Shown here in pieces: positions 26,803-36,482 of a DNA stretch of 64,000 nt (positions are counted from its first letter, which is position 1; each line of letters opens with the position of its first letter). A program made the translations under genes and the position numbers. The DNA is from an uncultured Pseudomonadales bacterium (GTDB lineage Bacteria; Pseudomonadota; Gammaproteobacteria; Pseudomonadales; Azotimanducaceae). The notes below the pieces were generated by a model. The model made no database searches. It saw only the letters and a program-made list of their open reading frames with translations, and had not been told where the DNA came from. Where the stretch lies: positions 496,001-560,000 of the forward strand of contig OY282519.1 in NCBI GenBank assembly GCA_958296405.1, in the 5' to 3' direction.

Positions 26803-28662
26803 ATGGATCTCCTTTGGCTGGTGCCGACGCTGCCGTTGTTGGGCTTCTTCGCCCTGTTCGTGGCCGGCCTCTTCGTTTCCGAAGCGCGGCCCCTGAAATG
26901 GTTCTCCGGCATCGTCGGCGCTGGGTCGGTGGGGCTCGCCGCGCTGGTGGCGCTCGTGGTGGGCATGGATTTCTACGCCCAAGACGCCGAGCCGCAGTGG
27001 TACTTGCTGTGGACCTGGATGGACGTGGACGGTTTCACGCCGAGCATTCGCCTGTACTTGGATGGGCTGTCGCTGGTGATGATGGGCGTCATCACCGGCG
27101 TCGGGTTCCTCATTCACCTCTACGCCACTGGCTACATGTGGGACGAAGGCGGCTACAGCCGCTTCTTCGCGTACATGAACCTGTTCGTCTTCGCCATGCT
27201 GATGTTGGTGCTTGGCGACAACCTGCTGGTGCTGTTCTTGGGTTGGGAAGGCGTGGGCCTCTGCAGCTATCTGCTCATCGGCTTTTTCCATGCACAGCCA
27301 GAGAACGGCTACGCCGCGCGCAAGGCATTTGTCGTCACCCGCGTCGGCGACACCGCCATGCTGCTCGGCCTTTTCCTCTTGTTCCGGGAAGTGGGCAGCA
27401 TCGAGGTGCAGGCGTCGATGGCGGGCGCCCGCGAGCTGTGGCCGGAAGGCTCCACCATGGCAACCCTCATCGCCCTCCTGCTGCTCGGCGGCGCGGTGGG
27501 CAAATCCGCCCAGCTGCCTTTGCAGACGTGGCTGCCAGACGCCATGGCCGGCCCAACGCCGGTGTCCGCGCTCATCCACGCGGCGACGATGGTGACGGCC
27601 GGCGTCTATCTCATCGCACGCACCCATGAGCTGTTCCTGCTGTCGCCGACGGCGCAATTGGCGGTGGCCAGCGTCGGCCTCGCAACGCTCTTCATCGCGT
27701 CCTTCACGGCATTGACGCAACGGGACATCAAGCGGGTGCTGGCCTATTCGACAATGAGCCAGATCGGCTACATGTTCCTGGCGTTGGGCGTCGGCGCATG
27801 GTCGGCGGCCATCTTCCACTTGATGACCCATGCCTTCTTCAAGGCGTTGCTGTTCTTGGCGTCTGGCTCGGTGATTCTGGCGCTGCACCACGAGCAGGAC
27901 ATGTTCAAGATGGGCGGCCTGTGGCGCAAACTGCCCATTCCATTCGCCAGCATGTTGATCGGCTCCATCGCGCTGGCCGCGCTGCCCTTCACCTCTGGGT
28001 TCTACAGCAAGGACGCCATCGTGCTTGCGAGCTTCGATTTCGAGCCCGCCGGCTGGCTGTTCTGGGGCGGCGCCGCGTTCGCTGCGTTTCTGACGGCCCT
28101 CTACACGACGCGCATGATGGTCATCACGTTCTTCGGCAAAACGCGCATCGAGCCGCATGACCACTCGCGCATCAACATGTGGGGGACGCTGGCGCTGCTC
28201 TGCCTGCTTGCCATCGGTGGCGGTTGGTTCGGGCTGGCGCCGGTGGCAGCGGTGCTGCCGGACGGCGGGCTTGGCGAAGCCGACCACACCAGCGCCGTCG
28301 CCCTCGCCACGATGGCCGCGCCGTTCCTCGGCATCGCCTTGGGCTGGCTGCTGTTCCACAACCGCCGCATCAACGTGGATGGCTTGGTGGCGTCGCCGTT
28401 CGGCGATGCGATGCGCAGGTTCTGGTTCAGCGGCTGGGGCTTCGACTGGGTGTACGACCGGGTGTTCGTCAAGCCCTTCATCATCGTCGCGCGTCTCAAC
28501 AAGGCCGATGTGGTGGACTTCGCCTATCGCATCATCGCCGCGGTCACGCGCGGCCTGCACTATGTGATCGCGCTCACCCAAAGCGGGCGCCTGCGTTGGT
28601 ACGCGGCGAACATGGCCATCGGCCTGCTGGTCGCCTTCCTGATCGTGCTCGACGCGCTGTGA
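26803..28662 (+). CDS. nuoL: NADH-quinone oxidoreductase subunit L
   Basis: 619 residues with about 16 membrane helices, the distal proton-pumping subunit. Conserved antiporter-like motifs include 'FLGWEGVGLCSYLLIGF', 'VGKSAQLPLQTWLPDAM', 'GPTPVSALIHAATMVTAGVY' and 'FKALLFLASGSVI'. The long lateral helix region with 'YDRVFVKPF' lies near the C-terminus. The stop overlaps the GTG start of nuoM. Confidence 0.96.
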   Translation: MDLLWLVPTLPLLGFFALFVAGLFVSEARPLKWFSGIVGAGSVGLAALVALVVGMDFYAQDAEPQWYLLWTWMDVDGFTPSIRLYLDGLSLVMMGVITGVGFLIHLYATGYMWDEGGYSRFFAYMNLFVFAMLMLVLGDNLLVLFLGWEGVGLCSYLLIGFFHAQPENGYAARKAFVVTRVGDTAMLLGLFLLFREVGSIEVQASMAGARELWPEGSTMATLIALLLLGGAVGKSAQLPLQTWLPDAMAGPTPVSALIHAATMVTAGVYLIARTHELFLLSPTAQLAVASVGLATLFIASFTALTQRDIKRVLAYSTMSQIGYMFLALGVGAWSAAIFHLMTHAFFKALLFLASGSVILALHHEQDMFKMGGLWRKLPIPFASMLIGSIALAALPFTSGFYSKDAIVLASFDFEPAGWLFWGGAAFAAFLTALYTTRMMVITFFGKTRIEPHDHSRINMWGTLALLCLLAIGGGWFGLAPVAAVLPDGGLGEADHTSAVALATMAAPFLGIALGWLLFHNRRINVDGLVASPFGDAMRRFWFSGWGFDWVYDRVFVKPFIIVARLNKADVVDFAYRIIAAVTRGLHYVIALTQSGRLRWYAANMAIGLLVAFLIVLDAL

Positions 28663-30134
28663 ACATCCTCGGCCTCATCCTGTTCCTGCTCATCGCCGGC
28701 GGCGTCGCTTGGGCTGCGGAGCGCGTCAACCCCAACGCGCCGCGGTGGGTGGGGCTCATCGCCTTCATCGCCGCCGGCGCCTATGTGGCGAACGCTTGGG
28801 CGGGGGGCTACGCCTACGCGAACCAATACATCGAGTGGATTCCGCGCTTCGGCATCCACGTCATCCTGAGCATGGATGGGCTGTCGCTCATGCTCACGGC
28901 GCTGACGCTGTTCCTCGGCGCGGTGGCCGTCGTCTCCTCATGGACGGAGACCAAGCGGCGCACCGGCTTCTTTCAGTTCAATGTCCTGTGGGTGATGGCC
29001 GGCGTCGTCGGCGTGTTCACCGCCCTGGACTTGTTCCTGTTCTTCTTCTTCTGGGAAGTGATGCTCATTCCCATGTACTTCCTCATCGCCATCTGGGGGC
29101 ACGAGAACAAGGCCTTCGCCGCGATGAAGTTCTTTTTGTTCACGCAAATCAGCGGCCTGTTGATGCTGTTCGCGATCTTGGCGCTCGTCTACTTCAATTA
29201 CGCGAACACCGGCAGCATCACCTTCAATTACAACGACCTGTTGGGCGCGGAGCTCGCGCCAGACGTGGCCTTCTACCTGATGCTCGGCTTCTTCGTGGCC
29301 TTTGTGGTGAAACTGCCCGGCGTGCCGTTCCACACTTGGCTGCCAGACGCCCACACCCAAGCGCCCACCGCCGGCAGCGTCATCCTCGCCGGCATCCTGC
29401 TGAAGACGGGCGCCTACGGCCTCATCCGCTTCGTCATCCCGCTGTTTCCCGACGCCTCGGCGCAGTTCGCCAATTGGGCGATGTTCCTCGGCGCGTTGAG
29501 CATCCTCTACGGCGGCTACATGGCGTACAGCCAATCAGACTTCAAGCGCCTGGTGGCCTATAGCTCCGTCGCCCACATGGGTTTCGTGCTGCTCGGCGCC
29601 TTCGCGTTCGTGGACGCCGGCGGCGCAGCCGGGATGAACCCCCTTGGCATGCAAGGCGCCGTCGTCACCATGATCGCGCATGGTTTTTCCACCGCGGCCC
29701 TGTTCATGATGGCGGGCGCTTTGCAGGAACGGCTGCATACCCGGGAGATGTCCAACATGGGCGGCCTCTGGATGCGGGCGCCGCGCATGGGCGTGATGAC
29801 GATGTTCTTTGTCGTCGCCTCGGTGGGGATGCCGGGCCTCGGCAACTTCATCGGTGAATTCTTGGTGCTGCTCGGCGCCTTCCAAGCCAATGTGCCGCTC
29901 ACGGTGGCTGCCGCCTTGGGTGTGGTGGTGGCGGCGGTGTATGGCCTCGTGCTGCTGCAGCGCGCCTTCCAAGGCGAGCCGAATCCGGACGTGCCTGCCA
30001 TGCGCGACTTTGGGTTGCGCGAAATGACGGTGATGACGCTGATGATGGCAGCGCTGATCTGGATTGGCGTCTACCCGCAGCCGCTGTTGGACTTGTCGGC
30101 GCCCGTCATCGAAACACTGTGGATCGCGCCATGA
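28659..30134 (+). CDS. nuoM: NADH-quinone oxidoreductase subunit M
   Basis: 491 residues from GTG at 28659, overlapping nuoL by four bases. It has 14 predicted helices with the antiporter-like core: 'FFFFFWEVMLIPMYFLI' carries the key Glu, 'VKLPGVPFHTWLPDAHTQAP' the key Lys, and 'DFKRLVAYSSVAHMGFVLLG' follows. It is the middle proton pump of complex I. Length and motifs are normal. Confidence 0.96.
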   Translation: MNILGLILFLLIAGGVAWAAERVNPNAPRWVGLIAFIAAGAYVANAWAGGYAYANQYIEWIPRFGIHVILSMDGLSLMLTALTLFLGAVAVVSSWTETKRRTGFFQFNVLWVMAGVVGVFTALDLFLFFFFWEVMLIPMYFLIAIWGHENKAFAAMKFFLFTQISGLLMLFAILALVYFNYANTGSITFNYNDLLGAELAPDVAFYLMLGFFVAFVVKLPGVPFHTWLPDAHTQAPTAGSVILAGILLKTGAYGLIRFVIPLFPDASAQFANWAMFLGALSILYGGYMAYSQSDFKRLVAYSSVAHMGFVLLGAFAFVDAGGAAGMNPLGMQGAVVTMIAHGFSTAALFMMAGALQERLHTREMSNMGGLWMRAPRMGVMTMFFVVASVGMPGLGNFIGEFLVLLGAFQANVPLTVAAALGVVVAAVYGLVLLQRAFQGEPNPDVPAMRDFGLREMTVMTLMMAALIWIGVYPQPLLDLSAPVIETLWIAP

Positions 30135-30189
30135 CGATGGGCATGGAGCAAGCGCAGGCCGGCGCGGGCCGGCTAACGGGGCGCAACGC

Positions 30190-31662
30190 ATGACCGGCGC
30201 AGACCTGCAGGCCCTCGCACCGCACTTGGTGCTCATCGGCGGCACATTGGCTTTGCTGCTCGCAATCTCCTTCGTGCGCAGCCATGTGCTGGCGCTGGCG
30301 GTGACGCTCGCCACCCTCGTCGCGACGCTGTTCGCGCTGCCGGCCTCCAATGCCGCCGGCGCTCGGGTGATCGACGGCTTTCTCGCCATCGATGCCTACG
30401 CCAATTTCTTCAACGCGCTCTTTGTCATCGCCGCCATCGCTTCCGCGTTGCTCGGCTATCGCTACTTGGAACGCCGCATCACGTTGGCGCACCGGGAGGA
30501 GTTCTACGTTCTGCTGCTGACCGCGACGTTGGGCGCCATGGCGATGGCGAGCGCCACCCACTTCGCCGCCTTCGTGTTGGGGCTGGAGGTGTTGTCCATC
30601 TCGCTGTACGCGATGATCGCCTATCCAGAGGAAGGCCAAGCGCCCCTAGAGGCCGCGCTCAAGTACCTCGTGCTGTCCGGCGTCGCGTCCACCACACAGC
30701 TATTCGGCATGGCCTTGGCCTACGCCGCCACCGGGTCGATGGCCTTCGAAGCGGCGTTCTCGGCCAGCAGCCTGCTGGCTGTGGCTGGCCAAGCGATGAT
30801 TCTCGCCGGCGTCGCCTTCAAGCTTTCCTTAGTGCCGTTCCACATGTGGACGCCGGACGTCTACCAAGGCGCGCCGGCGCCGGTGACGGGCTTCGTGGCC
30901 ACCGTTTCCAAGGGTGCCGTGGTGGCGCTGCTGCTGCGCTATGTGGTGGAAACGGGCGCTTTGGGCGCGGCGCCGTTAGTGCTCGGCGTCGTCATCATTG
31001 CCGTCGTCTCGATGGTGGTCGGCAATTTGCTCGCCTTGCTGCAAGACAACTTGAAGCGCATTTTGGCGTATTCCTCCATCGCCCACATCGGCTACCTGCT
31101 CATCGCCGTGGTGCTCGCCGCATCCATCTCCGGTGCGCCGATGGCGCTGGAAACGGGGATGGTGTATCTCGCCGGCTACTTCCTGATGACGCTCGCCGCC
31201 TTCGGCGTGATGACCGTGCTGTCGAGCGAAGCCGGCGGCGAGGACGCGGAACGCTTGGAAGCCTATGAAGGGCTGTTCTGGCAACGCCCCTTGCTCGCCG
31301 CGACGCTCTCGGCAGCCGCCTTGTCGCTGGCCGGCATCCCGCTCACCATCGGCTTCATCGCCAAGTTCTACTTGTTCGCCGCCGGCGCCGAAGGCGAACT
31401 CTGGACACTGGTGTGGGCGCTGGTCATCGGCAGCGCCATCGGCGTCTACTACTACCTGCGCATCATCTTCACCATGACGAAGACGCCGGCCGCGGAGGAT
31501 GAGGGAGAAGCGCGTGAAGCCGCGCCGGCCGCCGAGCGGGCGGGCGCCTGGGAAGCCGCGGCAGTGGTCGTCGCCTTGGGCGCCGGCATCGTGGTCTTCG
31601 GCATCTATCCCACGCCCATCATCGACATCGCCCGCGCCGCAGCACAGGCGTTCGGTGGATAA
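30190..31662 (+). CDS. nuoN: NADH-quinone oxidoreductase subunit N
   Basis: 490 residues from ATG at 30190. Antiporter-like helices with 'GLEVLSISLYAMIAY' (Glu), 'FKLSLVPFHMWTPDVYQGAP' (Lys) and 'NLKRILAYSSIAHIGYLLI' match NuoN. An acidic loop 'PAAEDEGEAREAAPAAERAG' lies before the last helix. It closes the nuo run; 46 bp later an unrelated SDR gene begins. Confidence 0.96.
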   Translation: MTGADLQALAPHLVLIGGTLALLLAISFVRSHVLALAVTLATLVATLFALPASNAAGARVIDGFLAIDAYANFFNALFVIAAIASALLGYRYLERRITLAHREEFYVLLLTATLGAMAMASATHFAAFVLGLEVLSISLYAMIAYPEEGQAPLEAALKYLVLSGVASTTQLFGMALAYAATGSMAFEAAFSASSLLAVAGQAMILAGVAFKLSLVPFHMWTPDVYQGAPAPVTGFVATVSKGAVVALLLRYVVETGALGAAPLVLGVVIIAVVSMVVGNLLALLQDNLKRILAYSSIAHIGYLLIAVVLAASISGAPMALETGMVYLAGYFLMTLAAFGVMTVLSSEAGGEDAERLEAYEGLFWQRPLLAATLSAAALSLAGIPLTIGFIAKFYLFAAGAEGELWTLVWALVIGSAIGVYYYLRIIFTMTKTPAAEDEGEAREAAPAAERAGAWEAAAVVVALGAGIVVFGIYPTPIIDIARAAAQAFGG

Positions 31663-31708
31663 ACTGCCCTGAGGCGGCCAGCAGCCGCGGCACAGGGGAG
31701 AGAAGCAC

Positions 31709-32572
31709 ATGGCAAGGCTCAACGGCAAAGTGGCCGTCATCACCGGCGGCGCGAGCGGCATGGGCGCCGCCACCGCGCGGCGCTTCGCGGCGGAAGGCGC
31801 CACGGTCGTCATTGGCGACCTGCAAGTTGAAAAGGGTGAGGCCATCGCCCAAGAACTCGGCGCGGCGGCGACGTTCATCCGCACGGATGTCGGCGTCGAG
31901 GCAGACGTGAAGGCGATGATCGACTTCGCCGTCGACGCGCACGGGCGCTTGGACTGCATCTTCAACAACGCCGGTTTTGGCGGCGTGGCTGGTCCCATCG
32001 ACCAAACGGACATGGGCGCACCCTACGCGAGCACCGTGGCATGCCTGCTTACCGGGCCGATCCTTGGCATGAAGCACGCCGCGCCGATCATGAAGGAGCA
32101 AGGCGGGGGCAGCATCGTGTCCACGGCCAGCATTGCCGGCCTGCGCGGCAGCTCCGGAGCGCCGGTTTACAGCGCCTTGAAGGCCGGCGTAATGGGGCTC
32201 ACCCGCGCGGTGGCCGTTGAATTGGCACCGCACCACATCCGCGTGAACGCCATTTGCCCCGGCGCCATCGTGACGCCGATCTTTCTGTTCGGGCAGCAGC
32301 CCAAGGCCGGCTCGAACGTCTCGGTGGAAGAGGCCCTGCGGCCCACGTTCCGCAACTTGCAGCCCATTCCGCGCGCTGGGGAAGGCTTCGACATCGCCAA
32401 CATGGCGCTCTTTCTGGCAAGCGACGAATCCGCCTTTGTGACCGGCCAAGCCTTTGTGGTGGATGGCGGCCTCACCACCACCATGTCGGCATTGGGAGAT
32501 GCGGCTGGCAGCCCCCTCGCAGCCGCCATCGCGAACCTGGTGGAGCCGCCGCCGTGGATGCGGACTGAGTGA
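31709..32572 (+). CDS. Short-chain dehydrogenase/reductase
   Basis: 287 residues. NAD(P) loop 'VITGGASGMGAATARRFA' (TGxxxGxG), 'FNNAGFGG', catalytic Ser in 'VSTASIAGLRG' and Y-S-A-L-K, then the C-terminal 'FVVDGGLTTTM' typical of classical SDRs. An Asp after the second strand ('IGDLQ') favours NAD over NADP. Start ATG after CAGGGGAGAGAAGCAC. Substrate unknown; cytoplasmic oxidoreductase of an alcohol or ketone. Confidence 0.92.
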   Translation: MARLNGKVAVITGGASGMGAATARRFAAEGATVVIGDLQVEKGEAIAQELGAAATFIRTDVGVEADVKAMIDFAVDAHGRLDCIFNNAGFGGVAGPIDQTDMGAPYASTVACLLTGPILGMKHAAPIMKEQGGGSIVSTASIAGLRGSSGAPVYSALKAGVMGLTRAVAVELAPHHIRVNAICPGAIVTPIFLFGQQPKAGSNVSVEEALRPTFRNLQPIPRAGEGFDIANMALFLASDESAFVTGQAFVVDGGLTTTMSALGDAAGSPLAAAIANLVEPPPWMRTE

Positions 32573-32634
32573 AAGGCGGCGCTTAAGCGGCAGGGCGATG
32601 CCGCGGTGACAGAGCGCCGCGCTGAAGCCTCGCC

Positions 32635-33339
32635 CTACTGCCCCGCGTCGCGACAGAGCCGCTCGCACGGCATCCCGTCGCCGTCGCCATCCAAGGTCTT
32701 GACGCCACACTGCGTTTGGTGAAATCGCGCTTCGTCACACGACGCCATTTCGCGGCAGAAGCGCTTCGCCCCGCAGGTGAACGCGCCCCGCACCATCGGC
32801 GTCGCAGCCACCCGGCGCGCCTTCGGTTTCGGGCTGCGGGCGCCACGCCGCCACTCCCAAGGCGGCACGCGCTGCGCTGCCGGCAGCGACCACAGGCCCA
32901 TCCGGCGTTCTTGGGCCGCCCCCTCATCCTGCAGCAGCCAAATGTCCGAGGAGTATTGTCGATACACCCAAGCGTGGCCTTCGCGCACCATCTCTCGATT
33001 GATGTCCCGCCCGCCGAGGTAAACGCGCCCTAGCAAGCGGCCGTAGCGGTCCTCACCGCGGGAGACGACTTGCACCTGGCGGCGAAACACCTTGTTCGCG
33101 AGCGCTTGGCGAGCGCGGGTGCCCCAAGGCTGGGCACGTTCCGGCGTGTCGATGTCGGTGAGGCGCACACGTTGTTGGCGCTGCGCGCCGGCATCCTGCA
33201 CCAACAGCGTCACGGTGTCGCCGTCGGCGATGCTCACCACCGTGCCCGCGATGCAATGCGCGTCCGCGCAAGGATTCGCGCTGGCGCTGGCCGCGGCGAG
33301 GAAGAGCAACCCAATGGCGGCGAGGGGCCACTTGCCCAC
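32635..33339 (-). CDS. Secreted thermonuclease-like (SNase) protein with excalibur domain
   Basis: 234 residues. A signal peptide (MGKWPLAAIGLLFLAAASAS-AN) precedes an SNase-fold OB domain with the catalytic pattern 'VSIADGDTVTLLV', 'RLTDIDTPERAQPWG' and 'RGEDRYGRLLGRVYLGGRDI'. The C-terminal ~45 residues form an excalibur domain with conserved Cys and a calcium loop 'DGDGDGMPCERLC'. It likely degrades extracellular or periplasmic nucleic acid in a calcium-dependent manner. It stands alone on the minus strand. Confidence 0.9.
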   Translation of the reverse strand: MGKWPLAAIGLLFLAAASASANPCADAHCIAGTVVSIADGDTVTLLVQDAGAQRQQRVRLTDIDTPERAQPWGTRARQALANKVFRRQVQVVSRGEDRYGRLLGRVYLGGRDINREMVREGHAWVYRQYSSDIWLLQDEGAAQERRMGLWSLPAAQRVPPWEWRRGARSPKPKARRVAATPMVRGAFTCGAKRFCREMASCDEARFHQTQCGVKTLDGDGDGMPCERLCRDAGQ

Positions 33340-33474
33340 TGCAGCGTTCTCGCACAGAGAAAATGGCCATCATCCTACAACGAGGCGGGGTGTTCGCGCA
33401 CACGCGGGCCGGCCCGCTGCAGTGGCGAGCGAGGACGGGGACGGGTGTGGGAGAGACGCGAAGGGGCGGGAGAC

Positions 33475-33499
33475 GGGGGGGGGGGGGGGGGGGGGGGGG
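33475..33499. repeat. 25-base G homopolymer
   Basis: An uninterrupted run of 25 G within a purine-rich, low-complexity stretch (33421-33530: GGGACGGG, GGGAGAGACG, GATAGAGAAAGAATGAGAGAGAG) that is unlike the rest of the window. It lies between the SNase start and the radA stop and touches no gene. It could be real or a sequencing/assembly artefact. Confidence 0.9.
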
Positions 33500-33534
33500 A
33501 TGGGAGATAGAGAAAGAATGAGAGAGAGCCGGCG

Positions 33535-34899
33535 TTAGCCCAAGCCGCTCAGCGCCTCCAAGGTTTGGCTCAAGGTTGTGACGCCATGCACCTCAATGCC
33601 GCCAATGGGCCGGCGCGGCAAGTTCGCACGTGGCGCGATGGCCAGCGTGAAACCGTGCTTCTGCGCCTCGCGCAGCCGCTCTTGGCCATTCGGCACCGGC
33701 CGCACCTCGCCGGTGAGGCCAATTTCGCCAAAGCACACCAAATCTCGCGGCAGCGGCCGATTGCGGAAGCTCGACAGCACCGCGGCCACTAACGCCATGT
33801 CCGCGCCAGTTTCCATGATGCGAACGCCACCGACCACGTTGGCAAAGACATCCTGATCCGCCAGCGACAGCCCACAGTGTCGATGCAGCGCGGCGAGGTG
33901 CATGCCGAGGCGCTGCGGGTCCAAACCGACGGCCAACCGTTTGCCGTAGCCGCCCTGGGCGTCGTCCACCAAAGCCTGCAGCTCCACCAACAGCGGCCGG
34001 GTGCCTTCCCAAGTGACCGTCACGACGCTGCCCGGCGACATTTCTTCCGGGCGCTGCAAGAAGATGGCTGAGGGATTGGCAACTTCCTTGACGCCGCCCT
34101 CGGTCATGGCGAAGACGCCCAGTTCGTTCACTGGGCCGAAGCGGTTCTTGTGGCCACGCAACGTTCGGAAGCGAGTGCCGGCGGGGCTGTCCAGCATGAC
34201 AAAGCAGTCGATCATGTGCTCAAGCACCTTGGGGCCGGCGAGGCCGCCTTCCTTGGTGACGTGGCCAACGAGGACCACCGCGGTCTGCGTTTGCTTGGCA
34301 ATGCGCGTGAGCGCCGCCGCGGACTCGCGCACCTGGGTCACGCTGCCCGGCGCGCTGCTCGATGATTCAACCTGCATCACCTGTATGGAATCGACGATGA
34401 CGACGCGCGGCCGGTGCTCGGCGATGAGCGCAGCCACTGCCTCGACGCGCGTCTCAGCAGCGGCCAAGAGGTCTTCCAACGGCAGCTGGAGGCGCCGCGC
34501 GCGCTCCGCGATCTGCTCCAAGGATTCCTCGCCAGTCACATACAGCACCGTCACCCGGCCGGACAGCGCCGCCGCCACCTGCAACAGCAAGGTGCTCTTG
34601 CCGGCGCCGGGGTCTCCGCCCATCAACACCACGGCGCCGGGCGCCAAGCCGCCGCCGAGAACCCGGTCCAGCTCCGCCATGCCAGTTGGCAGCCACTCGC
34701 GCGCAGCCGCTTCCACTTCCCGCAACCGGGTGACCTGCGGCGCGGCGCCGGCATAGCCGCCGGATCGCCGCGCGGGATCGATGGTCACCTCCCGCATTGC
34801 GTCCCACCGCCCACAAGCCGCGCACTGCCCCTGCCATTTGGCGTGTTCGACGCCACACTCCGCGCAGACGTAAGCAGCCTTCGGTTTGGTGGCCGCCAT
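33535..34899 (-). CDS. radA: DNA repair protein RadA
   Basis: 454 residues. Zinc finger C12-x2-C15 / C26-x2-C29, Walker A G95-DPGAGKST-103, the RadA-specific 'HKNRFG' motif, and a C-terminal Lon-like domain ('LVCFGEIGLTGEVRPVPNGQ'). RadA is a RecA-like branch-migration helicase used in recombination intermediates. The ATG overlaps the dnaB stop by one base (TGATG), so the two are translated from one mRNA. Confidence 0.97.
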   Translation of the reverse strand: MAATKPKAAYVCAECGVEHAKWQGQCAACGRWDAMREVTIDPARRSGGYAGAAPQVTRLREVEAAAREWLPTGMAELDRVLGGGLAPGAVVLMGGDPGAGKSTLLLQVAAALSGRVTVLYVTGEESLEQIAERARRLQLPLEDLLAAAETRVEAVAALIAEHRPRVVIVDSIQVMQVESSSSAPGSVTQVRESAAALTRIAKQTQTAVVLVGHVTKEGGLAGPKVLEHMIDCFVMLDSPAGTRFRTLRGHKNRFGPVNELGVFAMTEGGVKEVANPSAIFLQRPEEMSPGSVVTVTWEGTRPLLVELQALVDDAQGGYGKRLAVGLDPQRLGMHLAALHRHCGLSLADQDVFANVVGGVRIMETGADMALVAAVLSSFRNRPLPRDLVCFGEIGLTGEVRPVPNGQERLREAQKHGFTLAIAPRANLPRRPIGGIEVHGVTTLSQTLEALSGLG

Positions 34900-36320
34900 C
34901 AGCTTTCTGGATAGTCCGGATAGCGGTCTGGAATGTACGGCTCGAACTTGGTGAGGTGGCCCCGAAACGTGAGTTTCACCATGCCGGTGGGGCCGTTGCG
35001 CTGCTTGGCGATGTTGAGCTCGGCAAACTTGTCTTCGGTGTTTTCGTCGTACACCTCGTCGCGGTAGATGAACAGAATGAGGTCCGCATCCTGCTCAATG
35101 GCCCCGGATTCGCGCAGGTCCGACATGCGCGGGCGTTTGTTGTCGCGGTTTTCGGGGGCGCGGTTCAGCTGCGACAGCGCCACCAACGGACACCCCATCT
35201 CCTTGGCGATGGCCTTCAAGCGGCCGGAAATCTCAGAGAGTTCGCGGGCGCGGGATTCGGCCTTTTCGGTCGGGCGCATAAGCTGCATGTAGTCCACCAC
35301 GATGAGCTTCAGGCGCCGGGTTGGGGTTTCACGCCGCACCCGTCGCGCCCGCACCAGAATGTCGAGGGCAGTGACCGCCGGCGTGTCGTCGATGTAGAGC
35401 GGTTTGTCGCGCAGCAGGTTTAGCGCACTGTCGAAGCGGGGCCAATCGTCGTCATGCATTTGGCCGTTGCGCATGCGTCCTTGGTCGATGCCGCCCACCG
35501 CGGAAAGCAGCCGCATGGCGAGCTGCTCTGCCGATTGCTCAAGGGAGAACACCAGCACTGCGCCGCCATCGCCTTGGTTTTCCAACACTGCGTGCTCCGC
35601 GATGTTCACCGCCAGCGCCGTCTTGCCCATGGATGGTCGCCCCGCGATGACGATGAGGTCTGAGTTCTGGAACCCTGCGGTCTTCTCGTCCAGGTCGCTA
35701 AACCCCGTGGACACGCCGGGGGTGGGGTTGCCGTCGCGCTGCAGCGCCTCAATGTGCGCCTTCGCCCCTGTCAACAGCGGCGTCACGGGCTGCGGGCCAG
35801 CACCCTGCAGGCGCTCGTCCGAGATGCGGAACACCGACTGTTCCGCAAGGGACAGCAAATCTCCGCTGGGGCGACCGTCCGGGGCGTAAGCGGATTCGGC
35901 GATGTCGTTGGCGGCGACGATGAGCTGGCGCAGAATCGAGCGTTCCCGCACGATGTCCGCATAGGCGGCGACATTGATGGCCGCCGGGGTGGCCTCCACC
36001 AACTCCGCAAGGTAAGGCAGCCCGCCGCTTTGCTCCACCAAGCCATGTGCCAGCAACGCCTCCCCCAAGGTGACTGCATCCAACGGCTGCGCATCGTTGG
36101 CGAGTTCTCCGATCACGCGGAACAGCACGCGGTGGTTGGCGCGGTAGAAATCGTTTTCGCTCACTCGGTCCGCAATGGCGTCCCACTTGCCGTTGTCGAG
36201 CATGAGGCCACCGAGCACGGCCTGCTCCGCCTCGATGGAGTGGGGCGGCACCTTGAGGCGGGCAGGCGGAGAGGCTTGGGTATCTGCTTGGGGCACGGAC
36301 GATCTCAGCCGAGCGTTCAA
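34899..36320 (-). CDS. dnaB: Replicative DNA helicase DnaB
   Basis: 473 residues, as in E. coli (471). N-terminal domain 'VPPHSIEAEQAVLGGLMLDN', Walker A 'AGRPSMGKTA' at about residue 225, and the RecA-like motifs 'VVDYMQLM', 'LVALSQLNRAPENRDNKRP' and 'DADLILFIYRDEVY'. It unwinds DNA ahead of the replication fork. The start used is TTG at 36320; a GTG eight codons in (VPQADTQ) is an alternative. A hairpin sits directly before the start. In many gammaproteobacteria alr follows dnaB; here radA does. Confidence 0.97.
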   Translation of the reverse strand: MNARLRSSVPQADTQASPPARLKVPPHSIEAEQAVLGGLMLDNGKWDAIADRVSENDFYRANHRVLFRVIGELANDAQPLDAVTLGEALLAHGLVEQSGGLPYLAELVEATPAAINVAAYADIVRERSILRQLIVAANDIAESAYAPDGRPSGDLLSLAEQSVFRISDERLQGAGPQPVTPLLTGAKAHIEALQRDGNPTPGVSTGFSDLDEKTAGFQNSDLIVIAGRPSMGKTALAVNIAEHAVLENQGDGGAVLVFSLEQSAEQLAMRLLSAVGGIDQGRMRNGQMHDDDWPRFDSALNLLRDKPLYIDDTPAVTALDILVRARRVRRETPTRRLKLIVVDYMQLMRPTEKAESRARELSEISGRLKAIAKEMGCPLVALSQLNRAPENRDNKRPRMSDLRESGAIEQDADLILFIYRDEVYDENTEDKFAELNIAKQRNGPTGMVKLTFRGHLTKFEPYIPDRYPDYPES

Positions 36321-36321
36321 A

Positions 36322-36340
36322 GCACATCTTAAGGATGTGC
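36322..36340 (-). promoter_or_regulatory. Hairpin abutting the dnaB start codon
   Basis: GCACATC (36322-36328), TTAAG spacer, GATGTGC (36334-36340): a 7-bp inverted repeat ending one base before the TTG used for dnaB. It would overlap the ribosome-binding region on the mRNA. It could be a translation control element or a remnant terminator between rplI and dnaB. Confidence 0.35.
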
Positions 36341-36482
36341 GTGACGCTGTGGGATTGCTGGGGATGCAACGGCGCCCATGCTTGGCGGCACCTTGCGAGA
36401 GTAGCGGGACAGCGGCGCGGACGCGCCGGCGCGAAGCAAGGGGAGGTGGGAGAGCCCCTCGAAATGAGGAGCTTGGGCGCGG

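Noticed and set aside
26440-28581. Long minus-strand frame of 713 codons under nuoK-nuoL
   Set aside because: His/Glu/Arg-rich composition typical of an antisense shadow in high-GC DNA; the plus-strand nuo genes are unambiguous.
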